This document shows, piece by piece, positions 16,327 to 25,782 of a DNA stretch of 48,902 nucleotides. The translations under genes were made by a program, and so were the position numbers. The notes under the pieces are model-generated. The model had not been told where the DNA came from. It did not search any database and saw only the letters and a program-made list of their open reading frames with translations. Source of the DNA: a virus; the IMG/VR virus record IMGVR_UViG_3300042691_014522, positions 1-48,902 of that record. One strand, given 5' to 3'. Numbering within the stretch: position 1 is the stretch's first letter; each line of letters begins with the position of its first letter.

Positions 16327-17168
16327 AGACTATTTTTATAATGATTAACAAGTTTAACTATTATGTCTTCTATATTATGATTACATTCAAAACCATATGA
16401 CCTTAGTTTAGTTATATCTAAATAAGAATCTTTAACTTGAACCACATCATGGAAATGTGGTGGTTGTATGATATTAATCTTGGATGTTGATTGAGATATA
16501 TCTTTAGTTGATAAGATAATATCTCTAAGTACTGTTCTTTTTCCACTTCCTATATTAATAACTTCATTGACAGGTGCATTATTCATACAATGCATTATAG
16601 CATTGCAAACATCATCGACATAGATATAATCTCTGACAGCGTTACCTCCATCATACAAGAAAATTTCTTCATTTTGAGATAGGCACTTGATCATATGTTG
16701 TAAGGCATTCTTCTTTCTTGATATCTTTTTGTCGCCTTCACCTAAAACATTAGCTAATCTAAATATCCTATACTTAACTCCAAATGTTTCACAAAAGCTT
16801 ATTAGTAGTTGTTCTGCTGCTCTCTTAGTTATAGAATAAAATCCTGTGGGATTACATACAGAATATTTTTCATTAAATGGTAGTATATCATTCTTACCAT
16901 ATACGAACCAAGAACTAACAAAATTAAATATTAAATCTTTATCTTCTCTATTTATATTTTCAAGTACAGACATTAACACATTAAGATTAGTATTAATATC
17001 TAGATGAAGATCTTTATGAATATTGTAATTATCAACAGTGCTTATAAAGTAAAGTATCTGGTTTGTCTTAGGACTGTAGTCCTCTCTATTTTGAATTAGT
17101 ACTTTGTCATTATATATTTCACAAAACCTACTTCCTATAAAACCTGATCCTCCAAAAATTGTTATCAC
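16323..17168 (-). CDS. NAD-dependent sugar epimerase/dehydratase
   Basis: 281 residues, extended SDR. GGSGFIGSRF (7-16) binds NAD, NFVSSWFVYG provides the catalytic Ser, and GFYSITKRAAEQ the YxxxK pair. DYIYVDDVCNAI and VINIGSGKRTVL are the usual C-terminal substrate segments. Likely a UDP/GDP-sugar epimerase or 4-reductase. The upstream gene is 5 bases away. Confidence 0.8.
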   Translation of the reverse strand: MITIFGGSGFIGSRFCEIYNDKVLIQNREDYSPKTNQILYFISTVDNYNIHKDLHLDINTNLNVLMSVLENINREDKDLIFNFVSSWFVYGKNDILPFNEKYSVCNPTGFYSITKRAAEQLLISFCETFGVKYRIFRLANVLGEGDKKISRKKNALQHMIKCLSQNEEIFLYDGGNAVRDYIYVDDVCNAIMHCMNNAPVNEVINIGSGKRTVLRDIILSTKDISQSTSKINIIQPPHFHDVVQVKDSYLDITKLRSYGFECNHNIEDIIVKLVNHYKNSL

Positions 17169-17173
17169 GAAAA

Positions 17174-17779
17174 CTATTTTTTACTGTTAGCAAAATACGG
17201 GGTGTTTAGATAATCCTCATTTATTTTTATATTCGTATCATATATAAATATCCAACACCTTTCCATAAAATAAGGAATAAACCAGTCATCTTCCCAAATC
17301 ATTACATTTAATAAGTCATCCCAAAAATGTTTAGGTTTAGATAATATATTTTCTTTAGGTACAGAATACTGTGCTCCGCAAGGAAAGTTAACTCCTGGAA
17401 ATTTAAAGTCTAATATATTTTCTATAAAGAATCCAGTGCCTTCACCTGGTGCTATATAAATAGTTTGATCAGCTAAAGGAAAAAATCCATTTAAGTATCC
17501 TTTATTATTTATAAACTCTATCATTTTACTATAATGGTCAAAAGGATTAGCTTGTATAAAAATAGTATAGTCTGATAAAGAATCGTAGTTATTTGATATA
17601 TAATATAAAAAAGAATGATCACAAACCCCTATATTTTTTGTGGTATAAACTGTAGCTCTTGAATGACTGGTAATGTCTCCCTTATTTACAATTACTATAT
17701 TGACTTCATCATTACTTATATTATCTAACCAAGAAAGATCTTCTTTATAAGCTGCTATGACTAAGGTTACTTTACTCAT
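17174..17779 (-). CDS. DUF3431-like protein, glycan-cluster associated
   Basis: 201 residues. VIAAYKEDLSWLDN, then HSFLYYISNNYDSLSDYTIF and IQANPFDHY match the pattern of DUF3431 proteins, small putative glycosyltransferases found in polysaccharide clusters (the usual form is ...DYTIFLQGDPFDH). A 4-base overlap links it to the large GT downstream. Probably a GT or a glycan-modifying enzyme; no activity is known to me. Confidence 0.6.
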   Translation of the reverse strand: MSKVTLVIAAYKEDLSWLDNISNDEVNIVIVNKGDITSHSRATVYTTKNIGVCDHSFLYYISNNYDSLSDYTIFIQANPFDHYSKMIEFINNKGYLNGFFPLADQTIYIAPGEGTGFFIENILDFKFPGVNFPCGAQYSVPKENILSKPKHFWDDLLNVMIWEDDWFIPYFMERCWIFIYDTNIKINEDYLNTPYFANSKK

Positions 17780-19338
17780 TTCATATATTTTTGTGATAAT
17801 TTAATTTTTTCATCTTCTACTTTTTTTAAATTAGTTCTACTAACAGTATTCTCATGATCTAAATAGATACATAATACCTCAGGTATTAATTTAAACTTAG
17901 CATTAGCAACAACTACAAATCGTATCCACATTTCCCAGTCTCCTATTGTATTGAAGTTCTCATAATCAAAGTATCCTACTTTATCATGTAATTGTTTCTT
18001 CCACATAGGATCAGGTCCTGCCATACAAGCATGTAGAACTATATTATGGTAGTCATCAGGATATGGAATATAACCATTTTTTAACCAATTTTCACTGTAA
18101 AAATTTATAGTATCATCACTAACTCCTGTATAATAATTGTAAGCTAAATCTATATTATTTTTACTTAATAAGTCATATTTTATTTTAGTATTTATAGGAT
18201 GCCTAATATCATCAATATTCCAATTAGTTACATAATCTGTTGAGGCATTCTTTATACCTATATTCCATGCATTATAAACTCCTAAACGCCGATCTTCTTT
18301 TACTAATATAAAATTAGAATACTTTTTAAAGTTATCAAAGAACTCATGCCATTCTGAATATACTATGACGTGTTCTGTTTGTAAGAACATATGTTGATCC
18401 AAGACGTTCTCTAAATATCTTTGAAAGTATTTTGAATATACTCCATTCTTCCCAATAGCAGTAATTACAGATACTTTATATGGGTTTGAATCTTTACTAT
18501 TTAAATTAACTATATCTAATCCCCAATCTCCTAAATTAGGAATATCATATGCTTGTACATTTTCTTTTATGTAGTTTAATCTATAGTTATTTTCCATAAG
18601 ATCCTTTTCAAAAACATATGGAGATATTCTTAGAGGAAAAAAAATATATTCTTCTTCCCAATTAAAATTATTTACTGATGCATCATACGCTTCACTACCT
18701 ACAGTATCTATTCCATATTTAATCTTATTAACATAGTCATAAACTTTCCAATAGTATTGCTTTATAGCAACATAGTTTTTATTTAACCATTGTAAATGTG
18801 CAATAAAAAATGTTTCAGGATTTACTGCTACATCTATTTCTGTTTGTGGTAGATGCTGAGAGTGGTTTTGGCTTTTAATATACTCTTTCCTATTTTGATA
18901 TACTCCTATTCTTTCTTTATAGTTATTATCCCAAGGTCCATCAATTCTAATAGTATTACAAGAAGTATATTGGTTCCACTTAAGATGAAAGCGAGTATTA
19001 GGATTTTTATCTAATAACTCTTCTAGATCTTTTTTACTTCCTATTCCATCTATATATTCATCTGCATCTAAACAGATTATTTTATTTGTATATTTTAATG
19101 CAGAGTCAAAGAGTCTTTGTCTTATATCTGTTTCTATTGTTAGTTCATTTTCAAATTGTGTATTCTCTAGTACTTCTAAAATATTATACTCAGAGCTAAC
19201 AGATTTTAAATAAGACTTTGTCTGGTCTGTATTCGTGTCTAGCATGAATATAAACCCATCAACATATTTTTTCCATATAGGAAGTAGTTGTTTTATTAAA
19301 GGCAACTCATTCCTTACCATTGATATTTGAACAATCAT
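17776..19338 (-). CDS. Two-domain family 2 glycosyltransferase
   Basis: 520 residues from the ATG at 19336-19338, which follows the upstream TAA by two bases. The N-terminal domain (about 1-250) has VQISMVRNELPLIKQLLP and IICLDADEYIDG with a DAD metal site, as in LPS core GT92/GT2 enzymes. The C-terminal domain (about 285-520) is a second GT2 module: VITAIGKNGVYSKYFQRYL, LGVYNAWNIGI, then NWNIDDIRHP (metal site) and NTIGDWEMWIRF. The two fused catalytic domains may add successive sugars. Confidence 0.75.
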   Translation of the reverse strand: MIVQISMVRNELPLIKQLLPIWKKYVDGFIFMLDTNTDQTKSYLKSVSSEYNILEVLENTQFENELTIETDIRQRLFDSALKYTNKIICLDADEYIDGIGSKKDLEELLDKNPNTRFHLKWNQYTSCNTIRIDGPWDNNYKERIGVYQNRKEYIKSQNHSQHLPQTEIDVAVNPETFFIAHLQWLNKNYVAIKQYYWKVYDYVNKIKYGIDTVGSEAYDASVNNFNWEEEYIFFPLRISPYVFEKDLMENNYRLNYIKENVQAYDIPNLGDWGLDIVNLNSKDSNPYKVSVITAIGKNGVYSKYFQRYLENVLDQHMFLQTEHVIVYSEWHEFFDNFKKYSNFILVKEDRRLGVYNAWNIGIKNASTDYVTNWNIDDIRHPINTKIKYDLLSKNNIDLAYNYYTGVSDDTINFYSENWLKNGYIPYPDDYHNIVLHACMAGPDPMWKKQLHDKVGYFDYENFNTIGDWEMWIRFVVVANAKFKLIPEVLCIYLDHENTVSRTNLKKVEDEKIKLSQKYMK

Positions 19339-19340
19339 TT

Positions 19341-20015
19341 TTATATTTTTGGTAACCAATGATCCATATAGAAACCTTCAAATTGATTCTTTAATTTATA
19401 AAGAGTATCATCTCTAAATCTATTTACTACTTCATAACCCATACTAAAAAGATCAGATTCAAAGCTTTCTAAAGTTGTACCAGTTTCATATGTACCAAAC
19501 TCACAAGTTTCTGCAAATATAAAATATGGTCTATAGTTTCCTAATCCTTTAATTACATTATGTTCTCCTCCTTGAACATCCATATGTAGGTAGTCTATAT
19601 TGTTTATTTTATTTAGTTCACAAAAAGTATCTAATCTAACAACTTGAACTTCATATCCTTCCATATTATAAAGTAGGCCATCATGATTTATACCTTCAGT
19701 TGTGCCAGATCTTACAATAGGTTTTAATGTAGATCCTGATCCATTGTGAGTGGGACTATTATAAAAAGTCATAACATCATCTTTATTAGATACTGCTACA
19801 GGTACTACCCACACTCCTTCTACATCAGCGGTATATTGATATGCTGTTAAATTATCTCTACTAGGTTCAAAGCTATATACTGATGCATATGGGAAATGTC
19901 TTTTTAGTTGTATACTATCCATAAAATTACAACCTCCAACATCAAATATTACCAAGTCTTTTTTATCTCCTATAGTTTTTTGTATAACTTTTATTTCATT
20001 ATGTATTTCACTCAT
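19341..20015 (-). CDS. FkbM-family methyltransferase
   Basis: 224 residues. VIFDVGGCNFMDS is the SAM-binding motif, VYSFEPSRDNL the second, and IDYLHMDVQGGEHNVIKGL the FkbM hallmark (DVxGGE...). FkbM enzymes O-methylate sugars and polyketides. It belongs with the glycan genes around it (17776 and 20033 flank it within 18 bases). Confidence 0.85.
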   Translation of the reverse strand: MSEIHNEIKVIQKTIGDKKDLVIFDVGGCNFMDSIQLKRHFPYASVYSFEPSRDNLTAYQYTADVEGVWVVPVAVSNKDDVMTFYNSPTHNGSGSTLKPIVRSGTTEGINHDGLLYNMEGYEVQVVRLDTFCELNKINNIDYLHMDVQGGEHNVIKGLGNYRPYFIFAETCEFGTYETGTTLESFESDLFSMGYEVVNRFRDDTLYKLKNQFEGFYMDHWLPKI

Positions 20016-20032
20016 GTTATATTGATTTAATA

Positions 20033-20686
20033 TTATTCTATGGAATATGGAGGATATAGTGTACGTTCTTGATAAGTTATATTTGGGTACATTTTATATA
20101 AATTTATAATATTATTTTCTGCTAAGTAACTAATCATGCAATCTCCTGTACATCCAATCTCATTAAATTTTAATAGGCTATCTAATACTTTATAATAACT
20201 ACTTTTATTAATTGCTACACAATGACATCCTGATATTTCTGACTTTTCTGTTTTGAGTTTAATAAAATTGATTGAGATATTTTTATGTTTCGCAACTCTT
20301 TCCATATCTCCTAATATTAGTATATCCCAATCTTTAGGTAGATGTTCTTTTATTAAAGAGATCTTTACATTTTCAAATATCGTATCATCATCACATGTAA
20401 CATAAGAATCATATCTTTTTCTCATGGCATCTAAATGTATAGACAACCACGTAAAATGATTACCTGCTAAATATTGATTTGCTGGAGTTGGATAAAGCTC
20501 TGGCCTGAATTTTATAACATAGTCTTCTGGAAAGTATATATCTCCTCTTACTGCTGTATATATTTCATATTCTAATTCTATATTAGCTGCTGAATTTATA
20601 AATGATTCTCTTCTTTTATTAGCTTCTAATATATTCTTTAGATACACATGATCAAAAGTAGAATTTATATTTTTACCTAAAGTCAT
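20033..20686 (-). CDS. Glycosyltransferase family 25-like (LPS type)
   Basis: 217 residues. FDHVYLKNILEANKRRESF at about residues 11-29 is the opening of GT25 enzymes (LPS galactosyltransferases and collagen-type GLT25), and CDDDTIFENVKIS (about 98-110) provides the acidic metal site, followed by PKDWDILILGDM. It should add a hexose to an LPS- or capsule-like acceptor. It overlaps the upstream gene by 14 bases. Confidence 0.75.
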   Translation of the reverse strand: MTLGKNINSTFDHVYLKNILEANKRRESFINSAANIELEYEIYTAVRGDIYFPEDYVIKFRPELYPTPANQYLAGNHFTWLSIHLDAMRKRYDSYVTCDDDTIFENVKISLIKEHLPKDWDILILGDMERVAKHKNISINFIKLKTEKSEISGCHCVAINKSSYYKVLDSLLKFNEIGCTGDCMISYLAENNIINLYKMYPNITYQERTLYPPYSIE

Positions 20687-21665
20687 ATAAAATTTTATTC
20701 ATCCTATCTTTCCAATCTTCTATTGAGTAGTACAGCTCATAATTTTTTCTTGCTTGATATGAACAGTCCTCATAAAAATCTTTATCTTCTTTCAATCTCT
20801 TTGCTAATTGAACTGCATATTGAATATCATTTACGTCTACTGATAGATTAGAATGACAAAGCTTCTGAGTATCTACTTCTCTGTTTCCTATACAAGGTAT
20901 ACCAAAGTACGCACAGTTTAAACTAAAGGTACCTGCTGCTATAGTAGGCATGAGATGAACTGCATATTTAAAACTAGATAATGCTTTCATCCAATCTATC
21001 CATATCAATCTTGGTAGATGTTTTATCCCATCTACTAACTCTTCACCAGGTCTTTTAGCATGAGATTCTTGTGCCCATATCTCTGTACCAAAATTGTCAG
21101 CTACTATATAGCTTTCAAAACCACCATACCATCTTGCAAAGTTACCACCTATTATAGTTTTATTTTCTTTAATAGGTTGTATATCTTTTATAAGATCTTC
21201 TATCATTAAAGTATGGATTGCATTAACAGGTTTTCCTGGAAACAATCCTTTGTAATAAACTACATCATGTTCATTGTGAGCAAATATAGAATCACATTGA
21301 GATATAAAATTATAAAAATGTATTTGATCATGGATCTCATAATCGTTATATAACCAATGTGGACCTTCTTGAATATAGTGAATCTTTTTATTAGATTCTT
21401 TTAATTTATCTACTAAAGGATATCTTAATATATCTGATACTGGGTTTTGTTTATCTATTAATTTTGAACCAACAGCATTTAAATATACTTCTCCTTTAGG
21501 GAATATAATAAATACGTGGTCATAATTAAATACTCTGTCTATAGCTCTTATATTGTAGTGATCCGCATCTAAAGCATTCATCCATGCAAACTCAGTTCTA
21601 GCATTTGGATGGTTAGATAGTACCTTACCTTCAAATCCCATTTCAGTAAGAAAAGCTATTCTCAT
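20673..21665 (-). CDS. GT-B type glycosyltransferase, probable GT4
   Basis: 330 residues. No DxD site; the fold pattern is GT-B, with IGGNFARWYGG and HLMPTIAAGTFSLNCAYFGIPCIGNREVD (the donor-binding region where GT4 enzymes keep E(x7)E-like residues). The C-terminus KDFYEDCSYQARKNYELYYSIEDW matches the closing helices of GT4. The sugar is unknown. It overlaps the next gene by 4 bases. Confidence 0.7.
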   Translation of the reverse strand: MRIAFLTEMGFEGKVLSNHPNARTEFAWMNALDADHYNIRAIDRVFNYDHVFIIFPKGEVYLNAVGSKLIDKQNPVSDILRYPLVDKLKESNKKIHYIQEGPHWLYNDYEIHDQIHFYNFISQCDSIFAHNEHDVVYYKGLFPGKPVNAIHTLMIEDLIKDIQPIKENKTIIGGNFARWYGGFESYIVADNFGTEIWAQESHAKRPGEELVDGIKHLPRLIWIDWMKALSSFKYAVHLMPTIAAGTFSLNCAYFGIPCIGNREVDTQKLCHSNLSVDVNDIQYAVQLAKRLKEDKDFYEDCSYQARKNYELYYSIEDWKDRMNKILYDFR

Positions 21666-22975
21666 AGTTGATTTATAAATTGATCAAGAATCATTTCAAT
21701 ATAGTCTGTCTTCTCTTTATTAATTACTGGAGATGTGCCTAAAAAGAAAGTATCAGTAGTAACTTTCCTAGCAATAGGAAACTTCTCAATCACTTCTTTA
21801 GGATCCATTAGTCCTTCATATGCTGGTTGTAGCATAATATTGCCTGCAAAGTATGGTCTTGTTTGTACTTTATTTGCTTCAAAGAATTGACAGATGTCAG
21901 ACCTTTTAAATGGCGCATCATCTTTAACTGTTATAGGAAACGCAAACCAATCAACATCTGCACCAGGTTGTGCTTCATGTAAATGGAAGTGCTGTTCATA
22001 CTTTTTAAATGCACTAAATAGGTTCTTATAGTTCTCTCTACGCTTTTGTCCAATCTCTTCTAACTTCTCCATCTGTACCAATCCCATTGATGCCTGAAGC
22101 TCAATAGGTTTAAAATTATAGCCTATCTCTTCATAGACATATTTATGGTCGAACAAATCATTTGGTAACGATGGTAGCCATGTATTGAATCTACAACCGC
22201 AAGATCCTTTCTCTAATAGGTTTTGTTTACCAATACAATAACAACCGCGACCCCATTCTCTAAAGCTACGAATAATCCTTTCAGTGTTCTCATCTTTACA
22301 TGCAACAAATCCACCTTCAGCCATAGTAATGTGGTGAGCTGGATAAAATGAACAACTTGCTAATTCACCAAAGGATCCTAAAGGTTTACCTTCATAGAAT
22401 GATCCTAGTGCGTCACAGCAGTCTTCTAATAAGATTAGTTTGTACTTTTCAATAATCTTCATCAACTTATTCATATCAGGAGGATTACCAAGTACGTGCG
22501 CAAATGTAATGATCTTTGCATCAGGATTATCTATACAAGCCTGTTCTACTTGATCAAGATCAAGGTTCAATGTTTGTAGTTCAATATCAACAAACACAGG
22601 AGTAAACCCTACTTGTAGAATAGGATTGATTGTAGTAGGAAAACCTGCAATAGGTGTAATTACTTTTGTACCTTTAGGCAAGTTTAATCCACGTTTAGAA
22701 GTTAATGCTAACATCATAAGTAAGTTAGCACTGGATCCTGAGTTGGCTAATAGACCATACTCTTTACCAAACTTCTTTGGGAACTTAGTTTCAAACTTAT
22801 TAGCATCAGCACCTAATACTAACCACTCACTTAATAAGCTTTTAATAGCTGCTACATATTCTTTAGAATCAAAATAAGGTCCTGCATATTGAACCCAATC
22901 TTCACCTGCTTTCCAGGTTTTTTCTGCATGCTTTTCATTAATGTACTTCTCTACTAACTCTAGTATTTCTTTCAT
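21662..22975 (-). CDS. rfbH: RfbH-like CDP-4-keto-6-deoxyglucose-3-dehydrase
   Basis: 437 residues, the standard length of RfbH/AscC (E1). These enzymes are DegT-fold proteins that bind PMP and a [2Fe-2S] cluster. SFYPAHHITMAEGGF shows the diagnostic His in place of the PLP-anchoring Lys of aminotransferases, and GRGCYC...GSCGCRF supplies the four Cys of the cluster. It removes the C3 hydroxyl on the way to 3,6-dideoxyhexoses. A dedicated reductase (AscD/E3) is not in the window. The DNA is somewhat less AT-rich than adjacent genes, a possible sign of separate acquisition. Confidence 0.85.
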   Translation of the reverse strand: MKEILELVEKYINEKHAEKTWKAGEDWVQYAGPYFDSKEYVAAIKSLLSEWLVLGADANKFETKFPKKFGKEYGLLANSGSSANLLMMLALTSKRGLNLPKGTKVITPIAGFPTTINPILQVGFTPVFVDIELQTLNLDLDQVEQACIDNPDAKIITFAHVLGNPPDMNKLMKIIEKYKLILLEDCCDALGSFYEGKPLGSFGELASCSFYPAHHITMAEGGFVACKDENTERIIRSFREWGRGCYCIGKQNLLEKGSCGCRFNTWLPSLPNDLFDHKYVYEEIGYNFKPIELQASMGLVQMEKLEEIGQKRRENYKNLFSAFKKYEQHFHLHEAQPGADVDWFAFPITVKDDAPFKRSDICQFFEANKVQTRPYFAGNIMLQPAYEGLMDPKEVIEKFPIARKVTTDTFFLGTSPVINKEKTDYIEMILDQFINQL

Positions 22976-22977
22976 AA

Positions 22978-23598
22978 CTATATTGTATTATAAAACTGGT
23001 TTTGTCTTTCTTGTCTAGCTATATCTTTTGGATGAAATAAACAATACTCTTCCATTTGTGGTAAAGCAGAAAACTCTTTAAACCCCTCTAATCTTTCATG
23101 CACTTTATTTATCCAATGAACACCCACTTTATTTTTCCACACCCTCCATTGATAATCAGGAAAATTAACCCAACCTTTATCATTCACATTCCATCCCCAT
23201 TGCTTAATATGTTCATTAGTTAATCCTGTAACAGTATTAATCCTAGGTACTAAAAGTACTTCAACATTTTGATTATATGAAAAGATTTTAGGTAGTGACT
23301 CAATTAAATATGGATGTGGATATTCATCTGCATCTATTTGAAAGATGTAGTCTTTAAGGCACTCTTTACTTAGATTATTCTTAAATGTACCAAAGTCATT
23401 ATTCAAAGGAAACTCAATGACTCTAAGATTAGGTCTACCAAAATCAAAACAAACAGATCTAACTTCAGCAGTTGCTGTTTTATCTAATTGAATAACTATT
23501 TCATCTTCTGGTCTTATAGACTCTGTAAGAATTTCTAATAGTCTATCTAATTCAACATGTTCATTACATGCTGTAATTGCATAACTAATTGTTGGCAT
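22978..23598 (-). CDS. Family 2 glycosyltransferase, short
   Basis: 206 residues. ISYAITACNEHVELDRLLEIL opens a GT2 fold, YIFQIDADEYPHPYLIE has the DxD-like DAD metal site, and GVHWINKVHERLEGF gives the acceptor-side segment seen in LPS inner-core GT2 enzymes. It is shorter than usual (about 250-300) but the core motifs are complete. Confidence 0.75.
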   Translation of the reverse strand: MPTISYAITACNEHVELDRLLEILTESIRPEDEIVIQLDKTATAEVRSVCFDFGRPNLRVIEFPLNNDFGTFKNNLSKECLKDYIFQIDADEYPHPYLIESLPKIFSYNQNVEVLLVPRINTVTGLTNEHIKQWGWNVNDKGWVNFPDYQWRVWKNKVGVHWINKVHERLEGFKEFSALPQMEEYCLFHPKDIARQERQNQFYNTI

Positions 23599-23602
23599 AA
23601 CA

Positions 23603-24055
23603 TTAATTTAATTGTATATCAAAAAAAGATATATAATCACAGGCAGCAAAATAGTCTGTACCAAAATTTTGTAAGGTCTTTGAATCTGATTTAAATAATT
23701 TTCCTTTAAACTTAGGACTTTCTTTTTCTTCTTCTGTTAGAAGTACAGACTTAATTGCACTCCATTGCCAATTATCTTTTGATGATCCATTAGCAAACAC
23801 TGTTCCTTTACCTTCTAAATTAATAATATGTGGATACCACACTCTACCATCAGAATCTGTATACTTAATTTCTTTATATAGTTCAGGCATTTCACTTTCA
23901 TATTCCTCAAAGTTAAACTCACTTTCACGCATCAAATCATTTGTTTGAAAACCGCAGTTAAAACAAACATAAGATTTATGAAACTCATTAAGAGGTAATA
24001 CATAGCAAGACTCTGCTACTCCACATTTTGGGCATGTTATTAAATTATCAGTCAT
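23603..24055 (-). CDS. Zinc-ribbon protein
   Basis: 150 residues from the ATG at 24053-24055 (MTDNLITCPKCGVAESCYV), which overlaps the stop of the upstream gene by 8 bases. CPKCG and CFNCG (about residues 8-12 and 30-34) form a four-Cys zinc ribbon. The rest is soluble, acidic, with DSDGRVWYPHIINLEGKG and a C-terminal YISFFDIQL. It may be a transcription or recruitment factor. It separates the last large GT genes from the rest of the glycan cluster. Confidence 0.65.
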   Translation of the reverse strand: MTDNLITCPKCGVAESCYVLPLNEFHKSYVCFNCGFQTNDLMRESEFNFEEYESEMPELYKEIKYTDSDGRVWYPHIINLEGKGTVFANGSSKDNWQWSAIKSVLLTEEEKESPKFKGKLFKSDSKTLQNFGTDYFAACDYISFFDIQLN

Positions 24056-24404
24056 TGAGTTGTTGTTTTTTATTTTTACATTCTGCCGTACTGTTCGTAT
24101 AATATCCAAATCCTTCAGGATAATTGGTACAATACCAACATCCCATTTTATCATTCCACACTGAATTCGCACCCGTACCATTGGGCGCAAATGATATATT
24201 TATTGATCCTGTTAAGGGAGTTTTATATTCATGAGAAGGTAAATACCAATCATCGATTTCTTCATCTATACCAGGATTATCATTATAGTCTTGTACATTT
24301 TCTAAGACTTCTTTTATTTTGTCCCATTGTTTAGGTGTAGCAGTAAAGTCATTACACGCCGCCATAAACCCTTTCATCCACACAACAAATTCTGCGCTAG
24401 TCAT
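24048..24404 (-). CDS. Unknown phage protein of the EFVVWMKGF type
   Basis: 118 residues. The N-terminal 35 residues (EFVVWMKGFMAACNDFTATP, then KQWDKIKEVLENV) match the pattern of a small family widespread in phages of diverse hosts, of unknown function. The C-terminal half is Asn/Gly-rich. Its presence here supports a phage origin for the region. Confidence 0.6.
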   Translation of the reverse strand: MTSAEFVVWMKGFMAACNDFTATPKQWDKIKEVLENVQDYNDNPGIDEEIDDWYLPSHEYKTPLTGSINISFAPNGTGANSVWNDKMGCWYCTNYPEGFGYYTNSTAECKNKKQQLND

Positions 24405-24476
24405 TTTATTTATTTTTACAATTTTTAAAGTGATATCTAGTCATAAAATATTCCAAACATAAAAAAAATAGAATTA

Positions 24477-25781
24477 TTATTTAACCTTTTTTAAAGAAGG
24501 CAATTCTATCTTCTTGAGTTGCGGAAGTTGTACTTGTACTTGTTTAGGAACTTTATCTAAATATAGACCAAGAAGTTTTTTCATTTCATCAAAACAGAAA
24601 TTAGTTTTACTTAAATGAGATTGTCTTTTAGCTAACTCTTGATACTTGTTATACTTCTCATAAACATTTTCTAATGTCTGCTTAACTTGTGATATGTCAG
24701 GACTAAACCATTGAGACTCTGCAAGTATAATATTTTGCACTGCTGCTGATGGATGAACATTTTTTAATTCCCCACCAACAAAGCACGTATATTCTTTATC
24801 TAAGAAGTCTACTAATCCTGACCATGCGGATACAATTATTGGCTTTTTGCTTAATGTAAACTCTAATAAAGGTCTTCCGTATCCTTCACCTTTAGTAAGG
24901 TTATACATAGCTTTTACTTTAGGGTGGTTGTATAAATTATTTATATCACTATCATCTAACTCCCCATGTAAAAGATAAACATTAGGAAGGTCTCCAGTTA
25001 CTGTTGATCTAACTGCATCAATTCGTTTAAGAATATCTTCACGATCCATAATTGAAGATCCAGCACCGGATGTTTTCATAATTAATGCTGGTTTATTCTT
25101 TTTATCTTTAAATGTCTCAAAGAAAGTCTTTAACATTAATCCTACATTCTTTCTATCTTCACCTAATTCTCCTTGTAACCAATGTCCTACAAATAAGAAG
25201 CAAAATTCTTCTTTTATTTCATCTAGCTCAAGAACTAATTCAGTCTCTTCTAAATCCTCATTCTCAATATGAAAATATTTATTCAGATCTACACCCTCAA
25301 ATAAAACTTCTAGCGGTTTTTCAAGCTTAATAACTCCTTGAGAATTATTTTGTTGATCTCTCTTTTCAAAAGCTGAGGTTTTAAATACTTGTTTAGCATG
25401 ATTTGAAGATACTAAAGTTAAATTCATTCTATTTATACCCTCAATCCAACTAGGATCACAAAGAGTTGTTTCAATACCTGCTGTAAGTCCTATACTATAT
25501 TTACCTATTGGTTGAAATTCATTGGGTACTGTTATTTGAATCCAAATTTCAGGTTGTCTTGGTAACTGATTTGAATTATGAAGAAGCGGAAGTAGCCATC
25601 CCCATTCTTTTTTATTATCATTGATATATCCCCAAGGAGTAACTCCCCATCTTTGAGGAATAACTTTAATATCCCATTCATCTTTCTTTAATTCATAAAG
25701 TGCTTTTACAAAGTCTCTAGCTCTCGCACCATAACCTGAATATGTGTCAATTGGACATGATATAACGCAAAACTGTTTCAT
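24477..25781 (-). CDS. Family 4 glycosyltransferase
   Basis: 434 residues, GT-B fold. The N-terminal CPIDTYSGYGARARDFVKAL and the C-terminal donor domain with FLFVGHWLQ...RKNVGLMLKTF, then LTKGEGYGRPLLEFTLSKKP (the E(x7)E region of GT4) are clear. The C-terminus is unusually rich in Lys/Leu/Gln repeats (KQVQVQLPQLKKIELPSLKKVK-like tail), maybe a membrane or partner-binding tail. The region 24405-24476 upstream of its stop holds no gene. Confidence 0.8.
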   Translation of the reverse strand: MKQFCVISCPIDTYSGYGARARDFVKALYELKKDEWDIKVIPQRWGVTPWGYINDNKKEWGWLLPLLHNSNQLPRQPEIWIQITVPNEFQPIGKYSIGLTAGIETTLCDPSWIEGINRMNLTLVSSNHAKQVFKTSAFEKRDQQNNSQGVIKLEKPLEVLFEGVDLNKYFHIENEDLEETELVLELDEIKEEFCFLFVGHWLQGELGEDRKNVGLMLKTFFETFKDKKNKPALIMKTSGAGSSIMDREDILKRIDAVRSTVTGDLPNVYLLHGELDDSDINNLYNHPKVKAMYNLTKGEGYGRPLLEFTLSKKPIIVSAWSGLVDFLDKEYTCFVGGELKNVHPSAAVQNIILAESQWFSPDISQVKQTLENVYEKYNKYQELAKRQSHLSKTNFCFDEMKKLLGLYLDKVPKQVQVQLPQLKKIELPSLKKVK

Positions 25782-25782
25782 A

